Positions 8,943-18,033 are shown, counted from the first letter of the stretch. The stretch is 59,271 nt of DNA from Bifidobacterium rousetti (GCF_008698235.1 NZ_PEBH01000014.1:1-59271); one strand, 5' to 3'. Made by a program: numbers and translations. Notes: generated from the sequence alone by a model not told the origin.

Positions 8943-9715
8943 TCGATCTCATTAAGCCGTATCATGCTACCTGCCCTGTGTACGACAACCCGATCCTTCT
9001 GGTCGGATTGTTCAAGAGCGAACAGGAATCCCATGGGAGAAAACCATACGGACGCCACTACAGGGGTGATGTCGACGGACTGGCGGTATACGACGAACTC
9101 GCGTACCAGCATTGCCCGTATGCGAATCCGCTCCATGTGAACAACGGTGACCGTCGGGAGCCGACCGATCCGACAGGTCTTGCCATGTACCGAATCATGC
9201 GCACCCAGTTCGACAGGGTAGTCAGGGCATGGGAGGTGTTTTCCGGCATCCATATGAGCGCCGCGTACGCCGAGAACATGCTGCTGGCATGGCGAAACGA
9301 CGAGGGATGGCGTTACTACGACGCGACCTACCAGAATCTCCCTCAAATGCTGTTCTGGGCGGCCATGGCGCAGAACCTGGTAGGACGATACATCCTTGCG
9401 GACAGTCCTCTCGCACGAATGCTGGCCAAGATGCCGCAGGTGGATCTCATCCCCGGGCATGGTGGATACCTGCAGGTTGGTAAAACCGGCAACATGTTCC
9501 TGGAACTGGAATTCCTGCTATTGGACCGGAGAATCCACGTACAAGGAGAGCATTACACGGAATCGTTCGGACTGTCCGTGATGATCCACGGCAAACCGGC
9601 GTTCCCTGACCTGACGCTTGACGTGGACCCCGACTGGCTCGCCCATATGAAAGCGTTCGACCACGATCATAGGGACAGGCGTCTTCTGGACATCGCCGAC
9701 CGGATTCTTGCCTGA
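8939..9715 (+). CDS. Unknown soluble protein
   Basis: 258 residues from the overlapping ATG 8939. Rich in aromatics and histidines, without a signal peptide or membrane segment. No motif I can assign. Codon use is less extreme than in the genes near 30-36 kb. Confidence 0.68.
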   Translation: MIDLIKPYHATCPVYDNPILLVGLFKSEQESHGRKPYGRHYRGDVDGLAVYDELAYQHCPYANPLHVNNGDRREPTDPTGLAMYRIMRTQFDRVVRAWEVFSGIHMSAAYAENMLLAWRNDEGWRYYDATYQNLPQMLFWAAMAQNLVGRYILADSPLARMLAKMPQVDLIPGHGGYLQVGKTGNMFLELEFLLLDRRIHVQGEHYTESFGLSVMIHGKPAFPDLTLDVDPDWLAHMKAFDHDHRDRRLLDIADRILA

Positions 9716-9802
9716 CATGGCATGACAGGCAAGGTTGTCCGGTACTTGTGTGGGGGTGTGTGACGACAACGAAACCACGCTTGCACAGAAGGAAGGGCGA
9801 TC

Positions 9803-10033
9803 ATGCCGAACGACAGTGTAGAAACAGGACAGGGCGTGCGCGTTTCCCAACGGTTGACGGGACGAGCACCGCAGCAAACCGGCGGGATGACGATGCATCT
9901 GATCGTGGGCGCGGTGCTCACGTTCCTTGGAATCATGACGGTCAGGATCATGATCGGCATGTTCCTTGACCTCATTCACGCTGACACTGACCTCGATGGC
10001 GAGAGCGGGGGCATGGGGGAGTGGCGGTCATGA
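9803..10033 (+). CDS. Small single-pass membrane protein
   Basis: 76 residues with one membrane helix (about 31-55, LIVGAVLTFLGIMTVRIMIGMFL) and an acidic C-terminus. GAAGGGCG lies upstream of the ATG. It overlaps the start of the next gene. Unknown role. Confidence 0.6.
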   Translation: MPNDSVETGQGVRVSQRLTGRAPQQTGGMTMHLIVGAVLTFLGIMTVRIMIGMFLDLIHADTDLDGESGGMGEWRS

Positions 10034-10284
10034 ACCAGGTCATGGAGGTCATGGACCGGATCAGAACGGTCATGGGTCGTATCATGGAGGCCATCCCCGT
10101 TCATCTGCTGCCGTATGTCACGTTGGGATCGTTGATCCTGACGATCATCATCAGCATCATCGGCATCCATGTCGAACAGCGGCGTGATCTTAATGCCCAG
10201 TTCGGATGGGTGTTCGCGGTGCAGGCCATCGGCGCGACCATCGCCGGTGTCTCGTTCGGCCTGTACCTCGCATACGGCATGTAA
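10030..10284 (+). CDS. Small two-helix membrane protein
   Basis: 84 residues. An amphipathic, methionine-rich N-terminus precedes two membrane helices (about 25-46 and 58-80). The start is chosen at the ATG overlapping the upstream stop. Holin-like in size, but nothing lytic lies nearby. Function unknown. Confidence 0.6.
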   Translation: MNQVMEVMDRIRTVMGRIMEAIPVHLLPYVTLGSLILTIIISIIGIHVEQRRDLNAQFGWVFAVQAIGATIAGVSFGLYLAYGM

Positions 10285-10331
10285 GGTCAAGAAAACTAGG
10301 AGCTCGCAGTCGGAGGGGAGGCGAACACGAC

Positions 10332-11216
10332 ATGACTTTAAGCAAGATCGATACGAGTCCGGCGCTGAACGGTCTCGCGGATCGGATCCTCGATCCCGGG
10401 CGGCGTAACACGATCATCGTATTGTCCGTCAGGAGCCGCAACCATGTCAGCGGCTTTGACCCGTACGAGGTGACGGACGGCGTTAAGGGCACCGACGTGG
10501 ACGTGGCGCTCCTGACCGACCCGTGGTACGGGAACACGTTGTCGAACCTTGTCAACGGCAGGCTTACCGCGTTCAATGGCGCCGCGAGCGTGGTGCCCGC
10601 GTATGGGGCGGCGCGCACGTTCCTGCCTGACCGGGATTCGGTCACGCAGATTGTCGACAAGGCGTTGGAACACGCTCGGTATACGGGTGGTGGGGATCTG
10701 ACGACGGTGGACCCGTCCATGGAACGCGAGATCCGACGGTTGCGCCGGGAGAACAACCGGCTCAAAGGACAGATCAAACGCAGCGGGGGCGACCCGCAGG
10801 ACACGGAACAGCAGTTGCCTGCCGCGAGCCTGTTCCCGCCCGGCATGCACCAGCAGTGGCTTGACCTGTCGATCAGGGTCGCGTGGGCGTTCATGACCGG
10901 CCCCGGTGACAAGATTCAACGTCCCCTGCCGGACCACTGGTCGTACGCGGACGCGTATCCGGGTCAGGCCGCGCGATGACTGTGGGCGGATGATCTCATC
11001 CGTTGCATGACCCGTATCCTTCTAGGGCTTGACGAGGGTCACGCCTTGCATGACGGGAGCAATGGCGCTCCGATCGCGCTCGGCGAATGGGGCAGGACCA
11101 TTTGGCGGTCCTGTGTCAAACAGGGGTCGCCCAACGCGCCGCGCATCCACTGGACGCGTGACGATGCGAATGATGTCGTGTTCCTTGATTTCGGCGGACA
11201 CGACGACCTCATCTAA
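10332..11216 (+). pseudogene. Unknown gene interrupted by an in-frame TGA
   Basis: The first ORF (10332-10979, 215 residues, good GGAGG) has a coiled-coil segment MEREIRRLRRENNRLKGQIKR near 135. It stops at TGA 10977-10979. The same frame continues without another stop to 11216, with typical codon use and protein-like sequence (LWADDLIRCMTRILLGLDEGH onward). A single substitution would give a 294-residue protein. It could be a nonsense mutation, programmed readthrough, or two genes (a second ATG lies at 11007). I see no family similarity. Confidence 0.55.
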
Positions 11217-11517
11217 CCCCTCGTGAATAAGCGTGTTCGACGGCAAGGAAGCCGCGGCACGCATGGGATTCCACCATGGGGGAAACCTGCATGGCTAATC
11301 GGCCGATAGACCGGGTGGGAGGGGTGGAACGTGTGGGAAGTCCGGTAGACGGCGGGATGATCCGCCCCGGCAGTACGCATGCATCGCATCCCATCCCGTA
11401 GACGGTTTGCGGGGGTTCGGGATGGTGTCGACGGCCGGGGCATTGGATTCTCAAGACGTCCATGACGGTAGGGACTCCCCATCACCCAGTCGGAAATCTA
11501 AGGAGCATCCCCGAATC
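11217..11517. other. Intergenic stretch, no gene seen
   Basis: About 300 bp with no convincing coding frame on either strand. It ends with an AAGGAG that serves the next gene at 11518. Confidence 0.5.
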
Positions 11518-11706
11518 ATGATGAAACATTCCTGGTATTGCCCGAACTGCGGGCAGCCGCTTGTCGTGAAATCGGCGGTCGACAACGCGACCGCCCGCAC
11601 CACCTGGTCCATCCGCTGCCTGAATCCCAGGCATTTCTCCACCGGCGGCTACCCGGATCCGGAGCACGCCGAGGAGCAACTCGAGAAAGCGTTGGCATCA
11701 TGCTGA
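11518..11706 (+). CDS. Small zinc-ribbon protein
   Basis: 62 residues. CPNCGQPL supplies one CxxC, with another cysteine in IRCLNPRHF, resembling half-complete zinc ribbons common on plasmids and phages. AAGGAG precedes the ATG pair 11518/11521. It overlaps the following gene. Confidence 0.6.
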   Translation: MMKHSWYCPNCGQPLVVKSAVDNATARTTWSIRCLNPRHFSTGGYPDPEHAEEQLEKALASC

Positions 11707-11966
11707 TCACCGGACCGTACCTGAAGAACATGCCCCCGGTGTGGGAGCACACGCCCTCCACCCCGACCCGTCACGGCGCGGTCGCCCAGAACCCCATGGG
11801 CGGGTATGTCGCGACCCTGCGCGTCGCCCGTCCCGACGGCACCGACCAGGTGCAGAACAGGATGTTTCCGTCGCTGGACGACGCGGAACGCTGGCTGATG
11901 GACGTCGTCAACGACATGCCCGCCCCGGCCCTGCCCGGCATGCCGTACGTCACGGGAATGAGGTGA
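11700..11966 (+). CDS. Unknown small protein
   Basis: 88 residues starting at the ATG inside the end of the zinc-ribbon gene. A predicted beta region (GGYVATLRVARPDGTDQVQN) is followed by a helix (SLDDAERWLMDVVNDM). No family recognised; probably translated by coupling. Confidence 0.58.
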   Translation: MLITGPYLKNMPPVWEHTPSTPTRHGAVAQNPMGGYVATLRVARPDGTDQVQNRMFPSLDDAERWLMDVVNDMPAPALPGMPYVTGMR

Positions 11967-11972
11967 GCGTCG

Positions 11973-12161
11973 TTGGCTAGGAACCGGAGCAACGGCACGC
12001 TCATCGCGTTCGCCGCCGACCATCGGATCAGCGTGGACGACGCGGTCGAACTCGCCCGCCGCATGGGCGTCACCGCACCCCACCCGTACCGTACGATCAC
12101 CCGCAGTGAGATCGTCGAACTCGAACGCGAACTCGACCGGTTGAAAGGACACCGCGCATGA
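11973..12161 (+). CDS. Small basic helical protein
   Basis: 62 residues using a TTG start at 11973, with GAGGTGAG just upstream. ISVDDAVELARRMGV may be a helix-turn-helix-like segment. The stop overlaps the next ATG (ATGA at 12158). Function unknown. Confidence 0.5.
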   Translation: MARNRSNGTLIAFAADHRISVDDAVELARRMGVTAPHPYRTITRSEIVELERELDRLKGHRA

Positions 12162-12523
12162 GCAAGGGAAACAACGGCAACGGCCATGTGCTGATCACGC
12201 TCGGCGAACGGAGCGCGGCCGTATACGTGGGGCCGGACGGCATGCCCGTCACCGACCCCGATCCCATGACCGTGGATCTGATCCTCGACGCCCTGTCGCT
12301 CGCATGGGACCGGTTCACCCGTACAAGCGCCGTCACCGACCCGTCGACGAGAACGGTCCGTTGCCCCGCGTGCGGCACGGACACGCTCCTCGACGAAACC
12401 CAGGCGCGCAGGATCCGCGTCGACGGGAGCCTTGAGACGGCATGCCGCTCATGCCATGCGACCATGCTCATCGAAGCCCGCCCCCGGTACGTGGTCGATG
12501 TGAAAGGAAGAAGGATCCGATGA
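12158..12523 (+). CDS. Zinc-ribbon protein
   Basis: 121 residues. The C-terminal half has a paired CxxC zinc ribbon (CPACGTDTLLDE ... CRSCHATM, about 68-105). The N-terminal half is unassigned. Coupled by overlaps to both neighbours. Possibly nucleic-acid binding, by analogy only. Confidence 0.62.
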   Translation: MSKGNNGNGHVLITLGERSAAVYVGPDGMPVTDPDPMTVDLILDALSLAWDRFTRTSAVTDPSTRTVRCPACGTDTLLDETQARRIRVDGSLETACRSCHATMLIEARPRYVVDVKGRRIR

Positions 12524-12888
12524 TGAACCCGGTGCCCGACCCGCAGTCCACATCGTATCCGAGCGGGGGAGTGAAAAGCCCGGCCCGTGACGAGGCCGAG
12601 GAGTACGCGGCCGGCGTGGTCGCCATGATCGCCCGCGAACACCGTCTCCCCGACATCCAGGGGATCGCGAACATCGTGGCCGACGCGTACGAGACGGCAC
12701 GCACCCGTCCGGTCCGCGGCAGGCTCCTCGAACGAGTCGCCCAAGCGCACTACGAGTACGTGACCGGCAACGTACGGCAGGCCCTCCCGTTCGAGAATAT
12801 CGACCATGGGACGCGTAAGGAGATAATGGAGGCCACACAGGCCCTGCTCGACCAGTACGCGCACGTGGCCTCCACCCCCGAACCCTAG
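12520..12888 (+). CDS. Unknown helical protein
   Basis: 122 residues, soluble, mostly alpha-helical after a short polar N-terminus. Starts at the ATG overlapping the upstream stop. No family recognised. Confidence 0.6.
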   Translation: MMNPVPDPQSTSYPSGGVKSPARDEAEEYAAGVVAMIAREHRLPDIQGIANIVADAYETARTRPVRGRLLERVAQAHYEYVTGNVRQALPFENIDHGTRKEIMEATQALLDQYAHVASTPEP

Positions 12889-12901
12889 AAGGAGTCTCCC
12901 C

Positions 12902-13258
12902 ATGAACTGGACCGACCTGCTCGCCACCCTCGCCTCCGTCATCACCCTCATCGTGGCCGTACTGCTGATCCGCCGGATCAGGATCCTGCCGTCCAACCGG
13001 CAACGGATGAAAACGCTCGCGCTCATCGCGGAAGCGGTCGTCGCGATCGTCAGCGGCCTGCTCGCCATCGCGGACATCGTCATGATCGTCGTCTACGGGA
13101 TCGACCTGACAAGCCACCCCATGCGGGACATGTCCGGCCTGGTGTCGCGGTTGACGTTGCTCGCCACCGTGCTCCTGTCCATGGCCATCGCCGATACCGG
13201 AATACGGTCCGGTGACAGTGATGAAGGGAACAAGGACGATACGGGTACACGCGAGTGA
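12902..13258 (+). CDS. Small membrane protein
   Basis: 118 residues with three hydrophobic segments (about 4-24, 36-62, 80-97) and an acidic tail. AAGGAGTC precedes the ATG. Last confident gene of the small-gene train; unknown role. Confidence 0.62.
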   Translation: MNWTDLLATLASVITLIVAVLLIRRIRILPSNRQRMKTLALIAEAVVAIVSGLLAIADIVMIVVYGIDLTSHPMRDMSGLVSRLTLLATVLLSMAIADTGIRSGDSDEGNKDDTGTRE

Positions 13259-13473
13259 ACCGGTATCGGCTGGACTTCCCGGGAACACAACAGGCAGGGT
13301 ATGCGCCGCTCCTGCGTCGTTCCATAGGATTCCGCCAGTATGGGGAATCCACTGGAATGCCGCGATGTCCCGAACAGGGGCGCGTGCCTGGTCTTGAACT
13401 GGTTCCCAACCATAAATCATCCTTTCGGGACCGCCGTCCGTCCCGACTAACAGGGTTCTACTCATTGCTATAG
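13255..13473 (+). CDS. Doubtful small ORF
   Basis: 72 codons beginning at a GTG that overlaps the upstream stop. Composition is not convincing. On the opposite strand an ORF starting near 13413 has a GAAAGGATG upstream, so the coding strand here is unclear. Confidence 0.25.
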   Translation: MNRYRLDFPGTQQAGYAPLLRRSIGFRQYGESTGMPRCPEQGRVPGLELVPNHKSSFRDRRPSRLTGFYSLL

Positions 13474-13490
13474 GCTAACCGGACGGCACC

Positions 13491-13556
13491 GCCCTTCCAG
13501 GCTCAAGACGACGACATGGATCATACGTCGGCGGGGTCCGAATCCTCGTGAGGGCA
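13491..13556 (+). tRNA. Possible tRNA remnant
   Basis: A T-arm-like hairpin (CGGGG, loop TCCGAAT, CCTCG at 13532-13548) is followed by TGAGGGC, which pairs six of seven bases with GCCCTTC at 13491. The D-arm and a proper anticodon loop are missing and the total is only 66 bases. The T-loop equals that of the intact tRNA-Arg downstream, so this may be a decayed tRNA gene. Confidence 0.25.
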
Positions 13557-13685
13557 CGACCGGCCACACTCCCGTGGCCAGTAAGCGCAACAGACCACAG
13601 CCGCACAAGCACGTAGCTAGAGGCCCCGAAAGCGGCGGGGGCCGGACGCCATCCCGACGGGCGTCGCGCGAAACGTCGGGAACAC

Positions 13686-13758
13686 GTCCCCGTGGCCCAG
13701 TGGACAGGGCGCCCGCCTCCGGAGCGGGAGGACATGGGTCCGAATCCCATCGGGGACA
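13686..13758 (+). tRNA. tRNA-Arg, anticodon CCG
   Basis: A complete 73-base cloverleaf. Acceptor GTCCCCG/CGGGGAC, D-stem GCCC/GGGC with GG in the loop, anticodon stem CCCGC/GCGGG with loop CTCCGGA (anticodon CCG), T-stem ATGGG/CCCAT, discriminator A. The T-loop is TCCGAAT rather than TTCGAAT. CCA is not encoded. It would read CGG. A perfect 8-bp hairpin follows at 13760-13779. Confidence 0.85.
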
Positions 13759-14021
13759 CGATGCCCGGGCGCGGGCATCCGATCAGGGGCGGCGTCAACG
13801 CCACCGGGTACGGCCGACAGGAAACCCGATTCCTTCCCCACCGCGAAGGCGGGGCCGTGACCTGGAACGATGGGCGGGGAGGAAGGTTCTCCCTTCTTCT
13901 TGACGCCTTCCCATGATCCCCCAGCGCCGACCCCGGTCGGACGCCCGCGCCCATGGCATCCACGGCCCACGTCGCAATCGTCATGTGCTTCCTTTCCGGG
14001 GATCCGCGGCGCGGGCCACCG

Positions 14022-14095
14022 GCCGATGTAGCTCAACTGGCCAAGAGCAGGCGCCTCGTAAGCGTCAGACCCGGGATCATGCCCCGGCATCGGCT
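14022..14095 (+). tRNA. tRNA-Thr, anticodon CGT
   Basis: A 74-base cloverleaf. Acceptor GCCGATG/CATCGGC, D-stem GCTC/GAGC, anticodon stem GGCGC/GCGTC (one G-U) with loop CTCGTAA, T-stem CCGGG/CCCGG. The T-loop ATCATGC is aberrant: positions 54 and 58 are A and T, swapped from the usual T54-A58 pair. It would read ACG codons. The odd T-loop leaves function uncertain. Confidence 0.72.
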
Positions 14096-14369
14096 CGACG
14101 AACCGGGCAACCGGTGCGTAAGCGCAAACGCAGCAACCAACACCGCGCCACCAGCCCCCAGACAGGCCGTCCTGGAAAAACGGCCGGGCCGGGACGCGGG
14201 CACGTCAGCCGCTGCGGCGGACACACTGCCGGACCGGGATCCGACCGGCGCGCGAAACGGATCCCAAATCCGTCCCCCGAAACCGAGGCACGGACCAGCC
14301 CCGACGACACGACCCTCTCTGTTTTCGCATTTCTTCTCTCTCGGGCCGTATCACCGGAACCAGACTGGG

Positions 14370-14396
14370 CCGGGCGGGTTCGACTCCCGCCGGGGA
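14370..14396 (+). tRNA. tRNA 3' half remnant
   Basis: A perfect T-arm (GCGGG, loop TTCGACT, CCCGC) and acceptor strand CGGGGAC followed by A, as in tRNA-Arg 13686-13758. No matching 5' half lies within a normal tRNA length upstream. The flank also resembles that of the tRNA-Arg: both are followed within about 40 bp by GGCGTCAACGCCACC. Probably a truncated duplicate. Confidence 0.45.
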
Positions 14397-14646
14397 CACG
14401 AGTCCGACGGGCCAGGCGTCAACGCCACCCTCCCGGCCATACAAGGCACAACCAGCCATACATGATGACACGACGGACGGGACGGGCAACGATGGCACGG
14501 AACAGCGGCACGTTCCTCTTAGCACCGCCATGACCCGGCCAGCGCCTCCCCGTCGGACCCTCTCATCGTTCACTCGCCCGCACGGACGCGGGACACACCC
14601 CACGCGACACGCCGAGACGGGAAAAACATGATGCCTTGCGAGCCCA

Positions 14647-14699
14647 ATCCAATCGCATGCTAAAAGCATCCAATCATATCCAATCGCATCCAAATGCGT
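14647..14699 (+). repeat. Iteron-like repeats upstream of the helicase gene
   Basis: The 12-mer ATCCAATC(G/A)(C/T)AT occurs at 14647, 14668 and 14678, with a partial copy near 14687. Spacings of 21 and 10 bases put the copies on one face of the helix. This could be an operator array or part of a plasmid origin. Confidence 0.5.
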
Positions 14700-14845
14700 T
14701 CTACTGATCGAAAACCGACAATGAATGACGTCACCCAGACCGAACGTTATCGGGCATGGGAGGGGTGTGTACGACAGGACGCGGGGGCATGCTTCGCGTA
14801 CGAGAACACTACTTACACAAGGCTTTCAGGGAGGAGCGGGACATC

Positions 14846-17413
14846 ATGGCGGACAGCACGACGGGAACGAAGACGACAGGGGAGCTGGAACCCCGTACCG
14901 TGGCCGGACGGCAACTGCGCGACTACCAGCTCGAGGCCGTGAACGCGATGGAACAGGCTCCCGACGGCGCCCACCTCGTCCAAATGGCCACTGGCCTCGG
15001 CAAGACCGTGACCATGGCCGCCTACCACCGGAAAGGCCGTGTCCTGATCCTGTCCCACAGGGACGAACTCGTCCACCAGCCCGCGAAATACTATGACGTG
15101 CCCGTCGGGTTCGAAGAGGGCCCAGAGCATGCGGAGGACGAGGAGGTCGTCAGCGCGAGCGTGCAAAGCCTGTCACGCGAAAACCGCCTCCACCGGTTCA
15201 AGCCGGGCGAGTTCGACACGATCTTCACCGACGAAGCCCACCACGCCCTCGCCGACAGCTACCGTCGCATCATCGACTGGCTCAAACCCGCCAAGCACAT
15301 CGGCCTGACCGCGACCCCGCGCCGCGGCGACCAGCGTGGCCTCAAGGATGTCTACCAGGACATCATCTTCCAACGCGACCTCAAATGGGGCATCCAGCAC
15401 AACTGGCTCACCGACATCGACGCCCGCCGCGTCAGCGTCTCCTGGGACACCAGCAACGTCAAACGCACGCGCGGCGACTACGAACACGCCGCCCTTGAAC
15501 AGGTCGTCGACACCGCGAGCACCAACCAGCAGGTCGTCGCCGCCTACAAGGAACTCCACCAAGGCCAGACCCTGATCTTCGCGTCCAGCGTCCAGCACGC
15601 GCACGCGCTGTCCGAACTCATCGAGTCCAGCCACGTGATCGACGGGACCACGCCGCCGGACGAACGCCGCCGCCTCATCGAAGCGTTCACGAACCGTGAA
15701 TTCGACTGCCTCATCAACTTTTCCGTGTTCACGGAAGGGACCGACCTGCCGTTGATCGAGACCGTGCTGATCGCACGCCCGACCAGCAACGACACCTTGT
15801 ACACGCAGATGGTCGGTAGAGGACTGCGTCCCGCCAAAGGCAAGGAGATGCTGCGGCTCATCGACTGCGTTGGTACGAGCGACGACAAGCGGCTGTGCAC
15901 CCCGCCGACCTTGTTCGGTATCGACGAAAGCGCACTGCCCGAACCCGCCCGCAAGTCCAAAGTGCTTGACGGCAGTCTCACGGGGCTCGCCGAACGCATC
16001 GAGAAAGCATGCGACACCCCGTACGGGTGGGTGTTGCGCGCCCGACGCATCAACGTGCTCGACAGCCCCCTGCACATCGCATGGGTCACGTTGCCCGACG
16101 GTACACGTTCGGTGTCCGGGGACGGGTGGAAGGCGACGCTCACCGCGCCGGACCTCGTCGACCATGTCACCGCGACCGTGATCCTCGACGGCAGGAACAC
16201 GATCACCCGCGAATACCCCGACATCGAACAGGCCGACGAAGCCGTCCACCGGATCCTCCTCGACGACACACGAGCGCGTAAGAGCTTGAGCCTGTGGGAC
16301 AAGAACAAGGTCGGCGACTGGGGGAGCGAACCCGCCACCGACGCGCAGATGCGCTACCTACGCAAGCTGCTCACCCCGGAAGACTTCAAACGCATCACGC
16401 CCGTCAGCAAGTTCGAAGCCTGCTGCGCCATTGAAACTCACCAGCGTGAAACCCAAGGAGTCTGGGGCGCCTGTCCGAAATGCGGCGCGCCCCTCCGCCC
16501 CAGCATGAACGGCAAATCGATCCAATGCTCCACGAACCGGCGCAGGAAGAACGGATGGGAGTGGGTCCTTGTCAGCGGTTGCGGCACATGGATGCCCGCC
16601 AGTCTCGACGGCGTGAAACTCGACCCCGCACAGGTTCGCGCCCTCGTCAAGGGGGACACCATCGACGTCAACGACCTCACATGGAAACTGTCCATGGGAT
16701 ACGACGGCGCATGCCGCTACACGGTCGTGCCAGCCGTTGAAACCAAACCGGAACAGAAACCAGAGGATACGACAGTCGGCAAGACCACGCAGCCCGCATC
16801 CTCGGACACGGACAAGGAACAGGAGCGGACGATCTGCGAACGGTTGAGAACGCTACTCGGCCCCGTCGTCTCTGAACACGTCACCAAGATCGGCTACCGG
16901 AACGGCACGCTCACCCTGGACGTGGACCACACCATATGGGTGACCCAGTTCGAATACCTGACCCCGATGATTACCGCCGCCCTCAAAGGCGATCCCGCCA
17001 CGGCCACCATCCCTGTCACGGGCATCACCGTACGAGGACCGGAACCTGCCGAAAGCATGCAAGACGAAAGAAAGGAAGCCACCGTGGAGATCAACAAAGA
17101 TCGTCGACGTTCGAGATTCGCGGCCAAACACAACCCGGACGCAAGCATGCCGCCGACACGACTCACCGTCAGAAACGACGGCAAGCTGACCGTCCGCGCC
17201 ACCGACACAGTGCGGGCATTGGTATTCAACATCGCCGGATGCTCCGGCGCCGACGTCATCCTCACGATCAATCACGGGCACATCACCATCACCCGCGCCG
17301 ACACAGGCGAGTTGCTCGTCAGCCAACGCCTCGACCCCGAACGCACCTACCAGAAACGCCAACCCATCACCACCAATGACCAGACCATTGGGAAGGAGAA
17401 CACGAAGGAATGA
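14846..17413 (+). CDS. SF2 DEAD/DEAH-box helicase with zinc ribbon
   Basis: 855 residues from ATG 14846, preceded by GGGAGGAGCGGG. Helicase motifs: I MATGLGKT (about 47-54), II DEAH (about 128), III TATPRRGD (about 153), VI QMVGRGLRP (about 321). A CxxC zinc-ribbon region lies around 540-580 (CPKCGAPL ... CS ... GCG) and an unassigned C-terminal region of about 250 residues follows. The UvrB/SSL2-like core suggests an ATP-dependent DNA translocase for replication, repair or defence. No HD nuclease domain is present, so it is not a Cas3. Confidence 0.85.
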   Translation: MADSTTGTKTTGELEPRTVAGRQLRDYQLEAVNAMEQAPDGAHLVQMATGLGKTVTMAAYHRKGRVLILSHRDELVHQPAKYYDVPVGFEEGPEHAEDEEVVSASVQSLSRENRLHRFKPGEFDTIFTDEAHHALADSYRRIIDWLKPAKHIGLTATPRRGDQRGLKDVYQDIIFQRDLKWGIQHNWLTDIDARRVSVSWDTSNVKRTRGDYEHAALEQVVDTASTNQQVVAAYKELHQGQTLIFASSVQHAHALSELIESSHVIDGTTPPDERRRLIEAFTNREFDCLINFSVFTEGTDLPLIETVLIARPTSNDTLYTQMVGRGLRPAKGKEMLRLIDCVGTSDDKRLCTPPTLFGIDESALPEPARKSKVLDGSLTGLAERIEKACDTPYGWVLRARRINVLDSPLHIAWVTLPDGTRSVSGDGWKATLTAPDLVDHVTATVILDGRNTITREYPDIEQADEAVHRILLDDTRARKSLSLWDKNKVGDWGSEPATDAQMRYLRKLLTPEDFKRITPVSKFEACCAIETHQRETQGVWGACPKCGAPLRPSMNGKSIQCSTNRRRKNGWEWVLVSGCGTWMPASLDGVKLDPAQVRALVKGDTIDVNDLTWKLSMGYDGACRYTVVPAVETKPEQKPEDTTVGKTTQPASSDTDKEQERTICERLRTLLGPVVSEHVTKIGYRNGTLTLDVDHTIWVTQFEYLTPMITAALKGDPATATIPVTGITVRGPEPAESMQDERKEATVEINKDRRRSRFAAKHNPDASMPPTRLTVRNDGKLTVRATDTVRALVFNIAGCSGADVILTINHGHITITRADTGELLVSQRLDPERTYQKRQPITTNDQTIGKENTKE

Positions 17414-17598
17414 CCATTCGCCTAGTCAAAGCCGGACCCGGAATCTACGCCGTCACCCTCGACGGCCAACCCATGGGCAGCATCAGCAGGGAACGACGAG
17501 GTCGCCACCACACTTGGAAGGCGACCGGCATCCAAGGACGTGAAACCCTCATCCCCGACCGCGATGCCGCCGCCCGATGGGTGGCCAGAACCCCATGA
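17410..17598 (+). CDS. Small unknown protein
   Basis: 62 residues overlapping the helicase stop (ATGA). A single small beta-rich domain (MTIRLVKAGPGIYAVTLDG). No family recognised; probably co-translated with the helicase. Confidence 0.55.
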   Translation: MTIRLVKAGPGIYAVTLDGQPMGSISRERRGRHHTWKATGIQGRETLIPDRDAAARWVARTP

Positions 17599-17664
17599 AC
17601 ACCACCGCCGCAACCCAGGGAAACCAACCAGCCAACAGCCGGAAACCAGGAACCCGCAGAGCAT

Positions 17665-18011
17665 ACTTCCCGCATACACGGGGCAACCCTAGGGTGCGCA
17701 TCCTACCCGCATGCATAGGGGTGGCCCTGCCGCATCTGGAAAGTTAAGGAAAGTTAGCGCAAGGGACATCGGGATGGACAAAGGATTGAAAATCCGACGA
17801 TTCACGATTCCTTTCGAACGGATGACGGCGACAAGAACACCGGAATGGAAAGTTAAGGAAAGTTGGCATCCTCCCCGCACACGCAGGGGTAGTCCTTCAT
17901 CGGCGTGGATAATCTGCCCGAACCGGTTCCCCGTGGGCACGGGGATGACCCTCCCCGGGTTCCGGAATGGAGATTCAGGATCATTGGTTCCCCCACTGGT
18001 GTGGGGTGCCC
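17665..18011 (+). CRISPR. Remnant type I-E CRISPR array upstream of jetA
   Basis: Five degenerate copies of the repeat used by the reduced I-E system lie at about 17665, 17699, 17868, 17923 and 17984. The last three follow array-like spacing (55 and 61 bp). They keep the CCCCGCACACGCAGGGG-type hairpin with base changes. Tandem GGAAAGTTA motifs stand at 17738/17748 and 17847/17857, the second pair directly before the repeat at 17868, as a leader end would. No coding sequence is evident between 17599 and 18033. Confidence 0.6.
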
Positions 18012-18033
18012 GAGAAAGAAAGGAGTATTGACT

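Noticed and set aside
13093..13413. 106-codon minus-strand ORF with GAAAGGATG before its ATG
   Set aside because: Possible but unsupported; it overlaps the end of a good plus-strand membrane gene and has no recognisable domain.
14231..14300. Possible tRNA-Trp-like anticodon arm (ACGGA, TCCCAAA, TCCGT)
   Set aside because: Position 33 is not T, and no D-arm, T-arm or acceptor pairing fits.
14846..17413. Helicase as a missing Cas3 for the reduced Cascade
   Set aside because: No HD nuclease motif and an unrelated domain order; it lies 15 kb away in another gene group.
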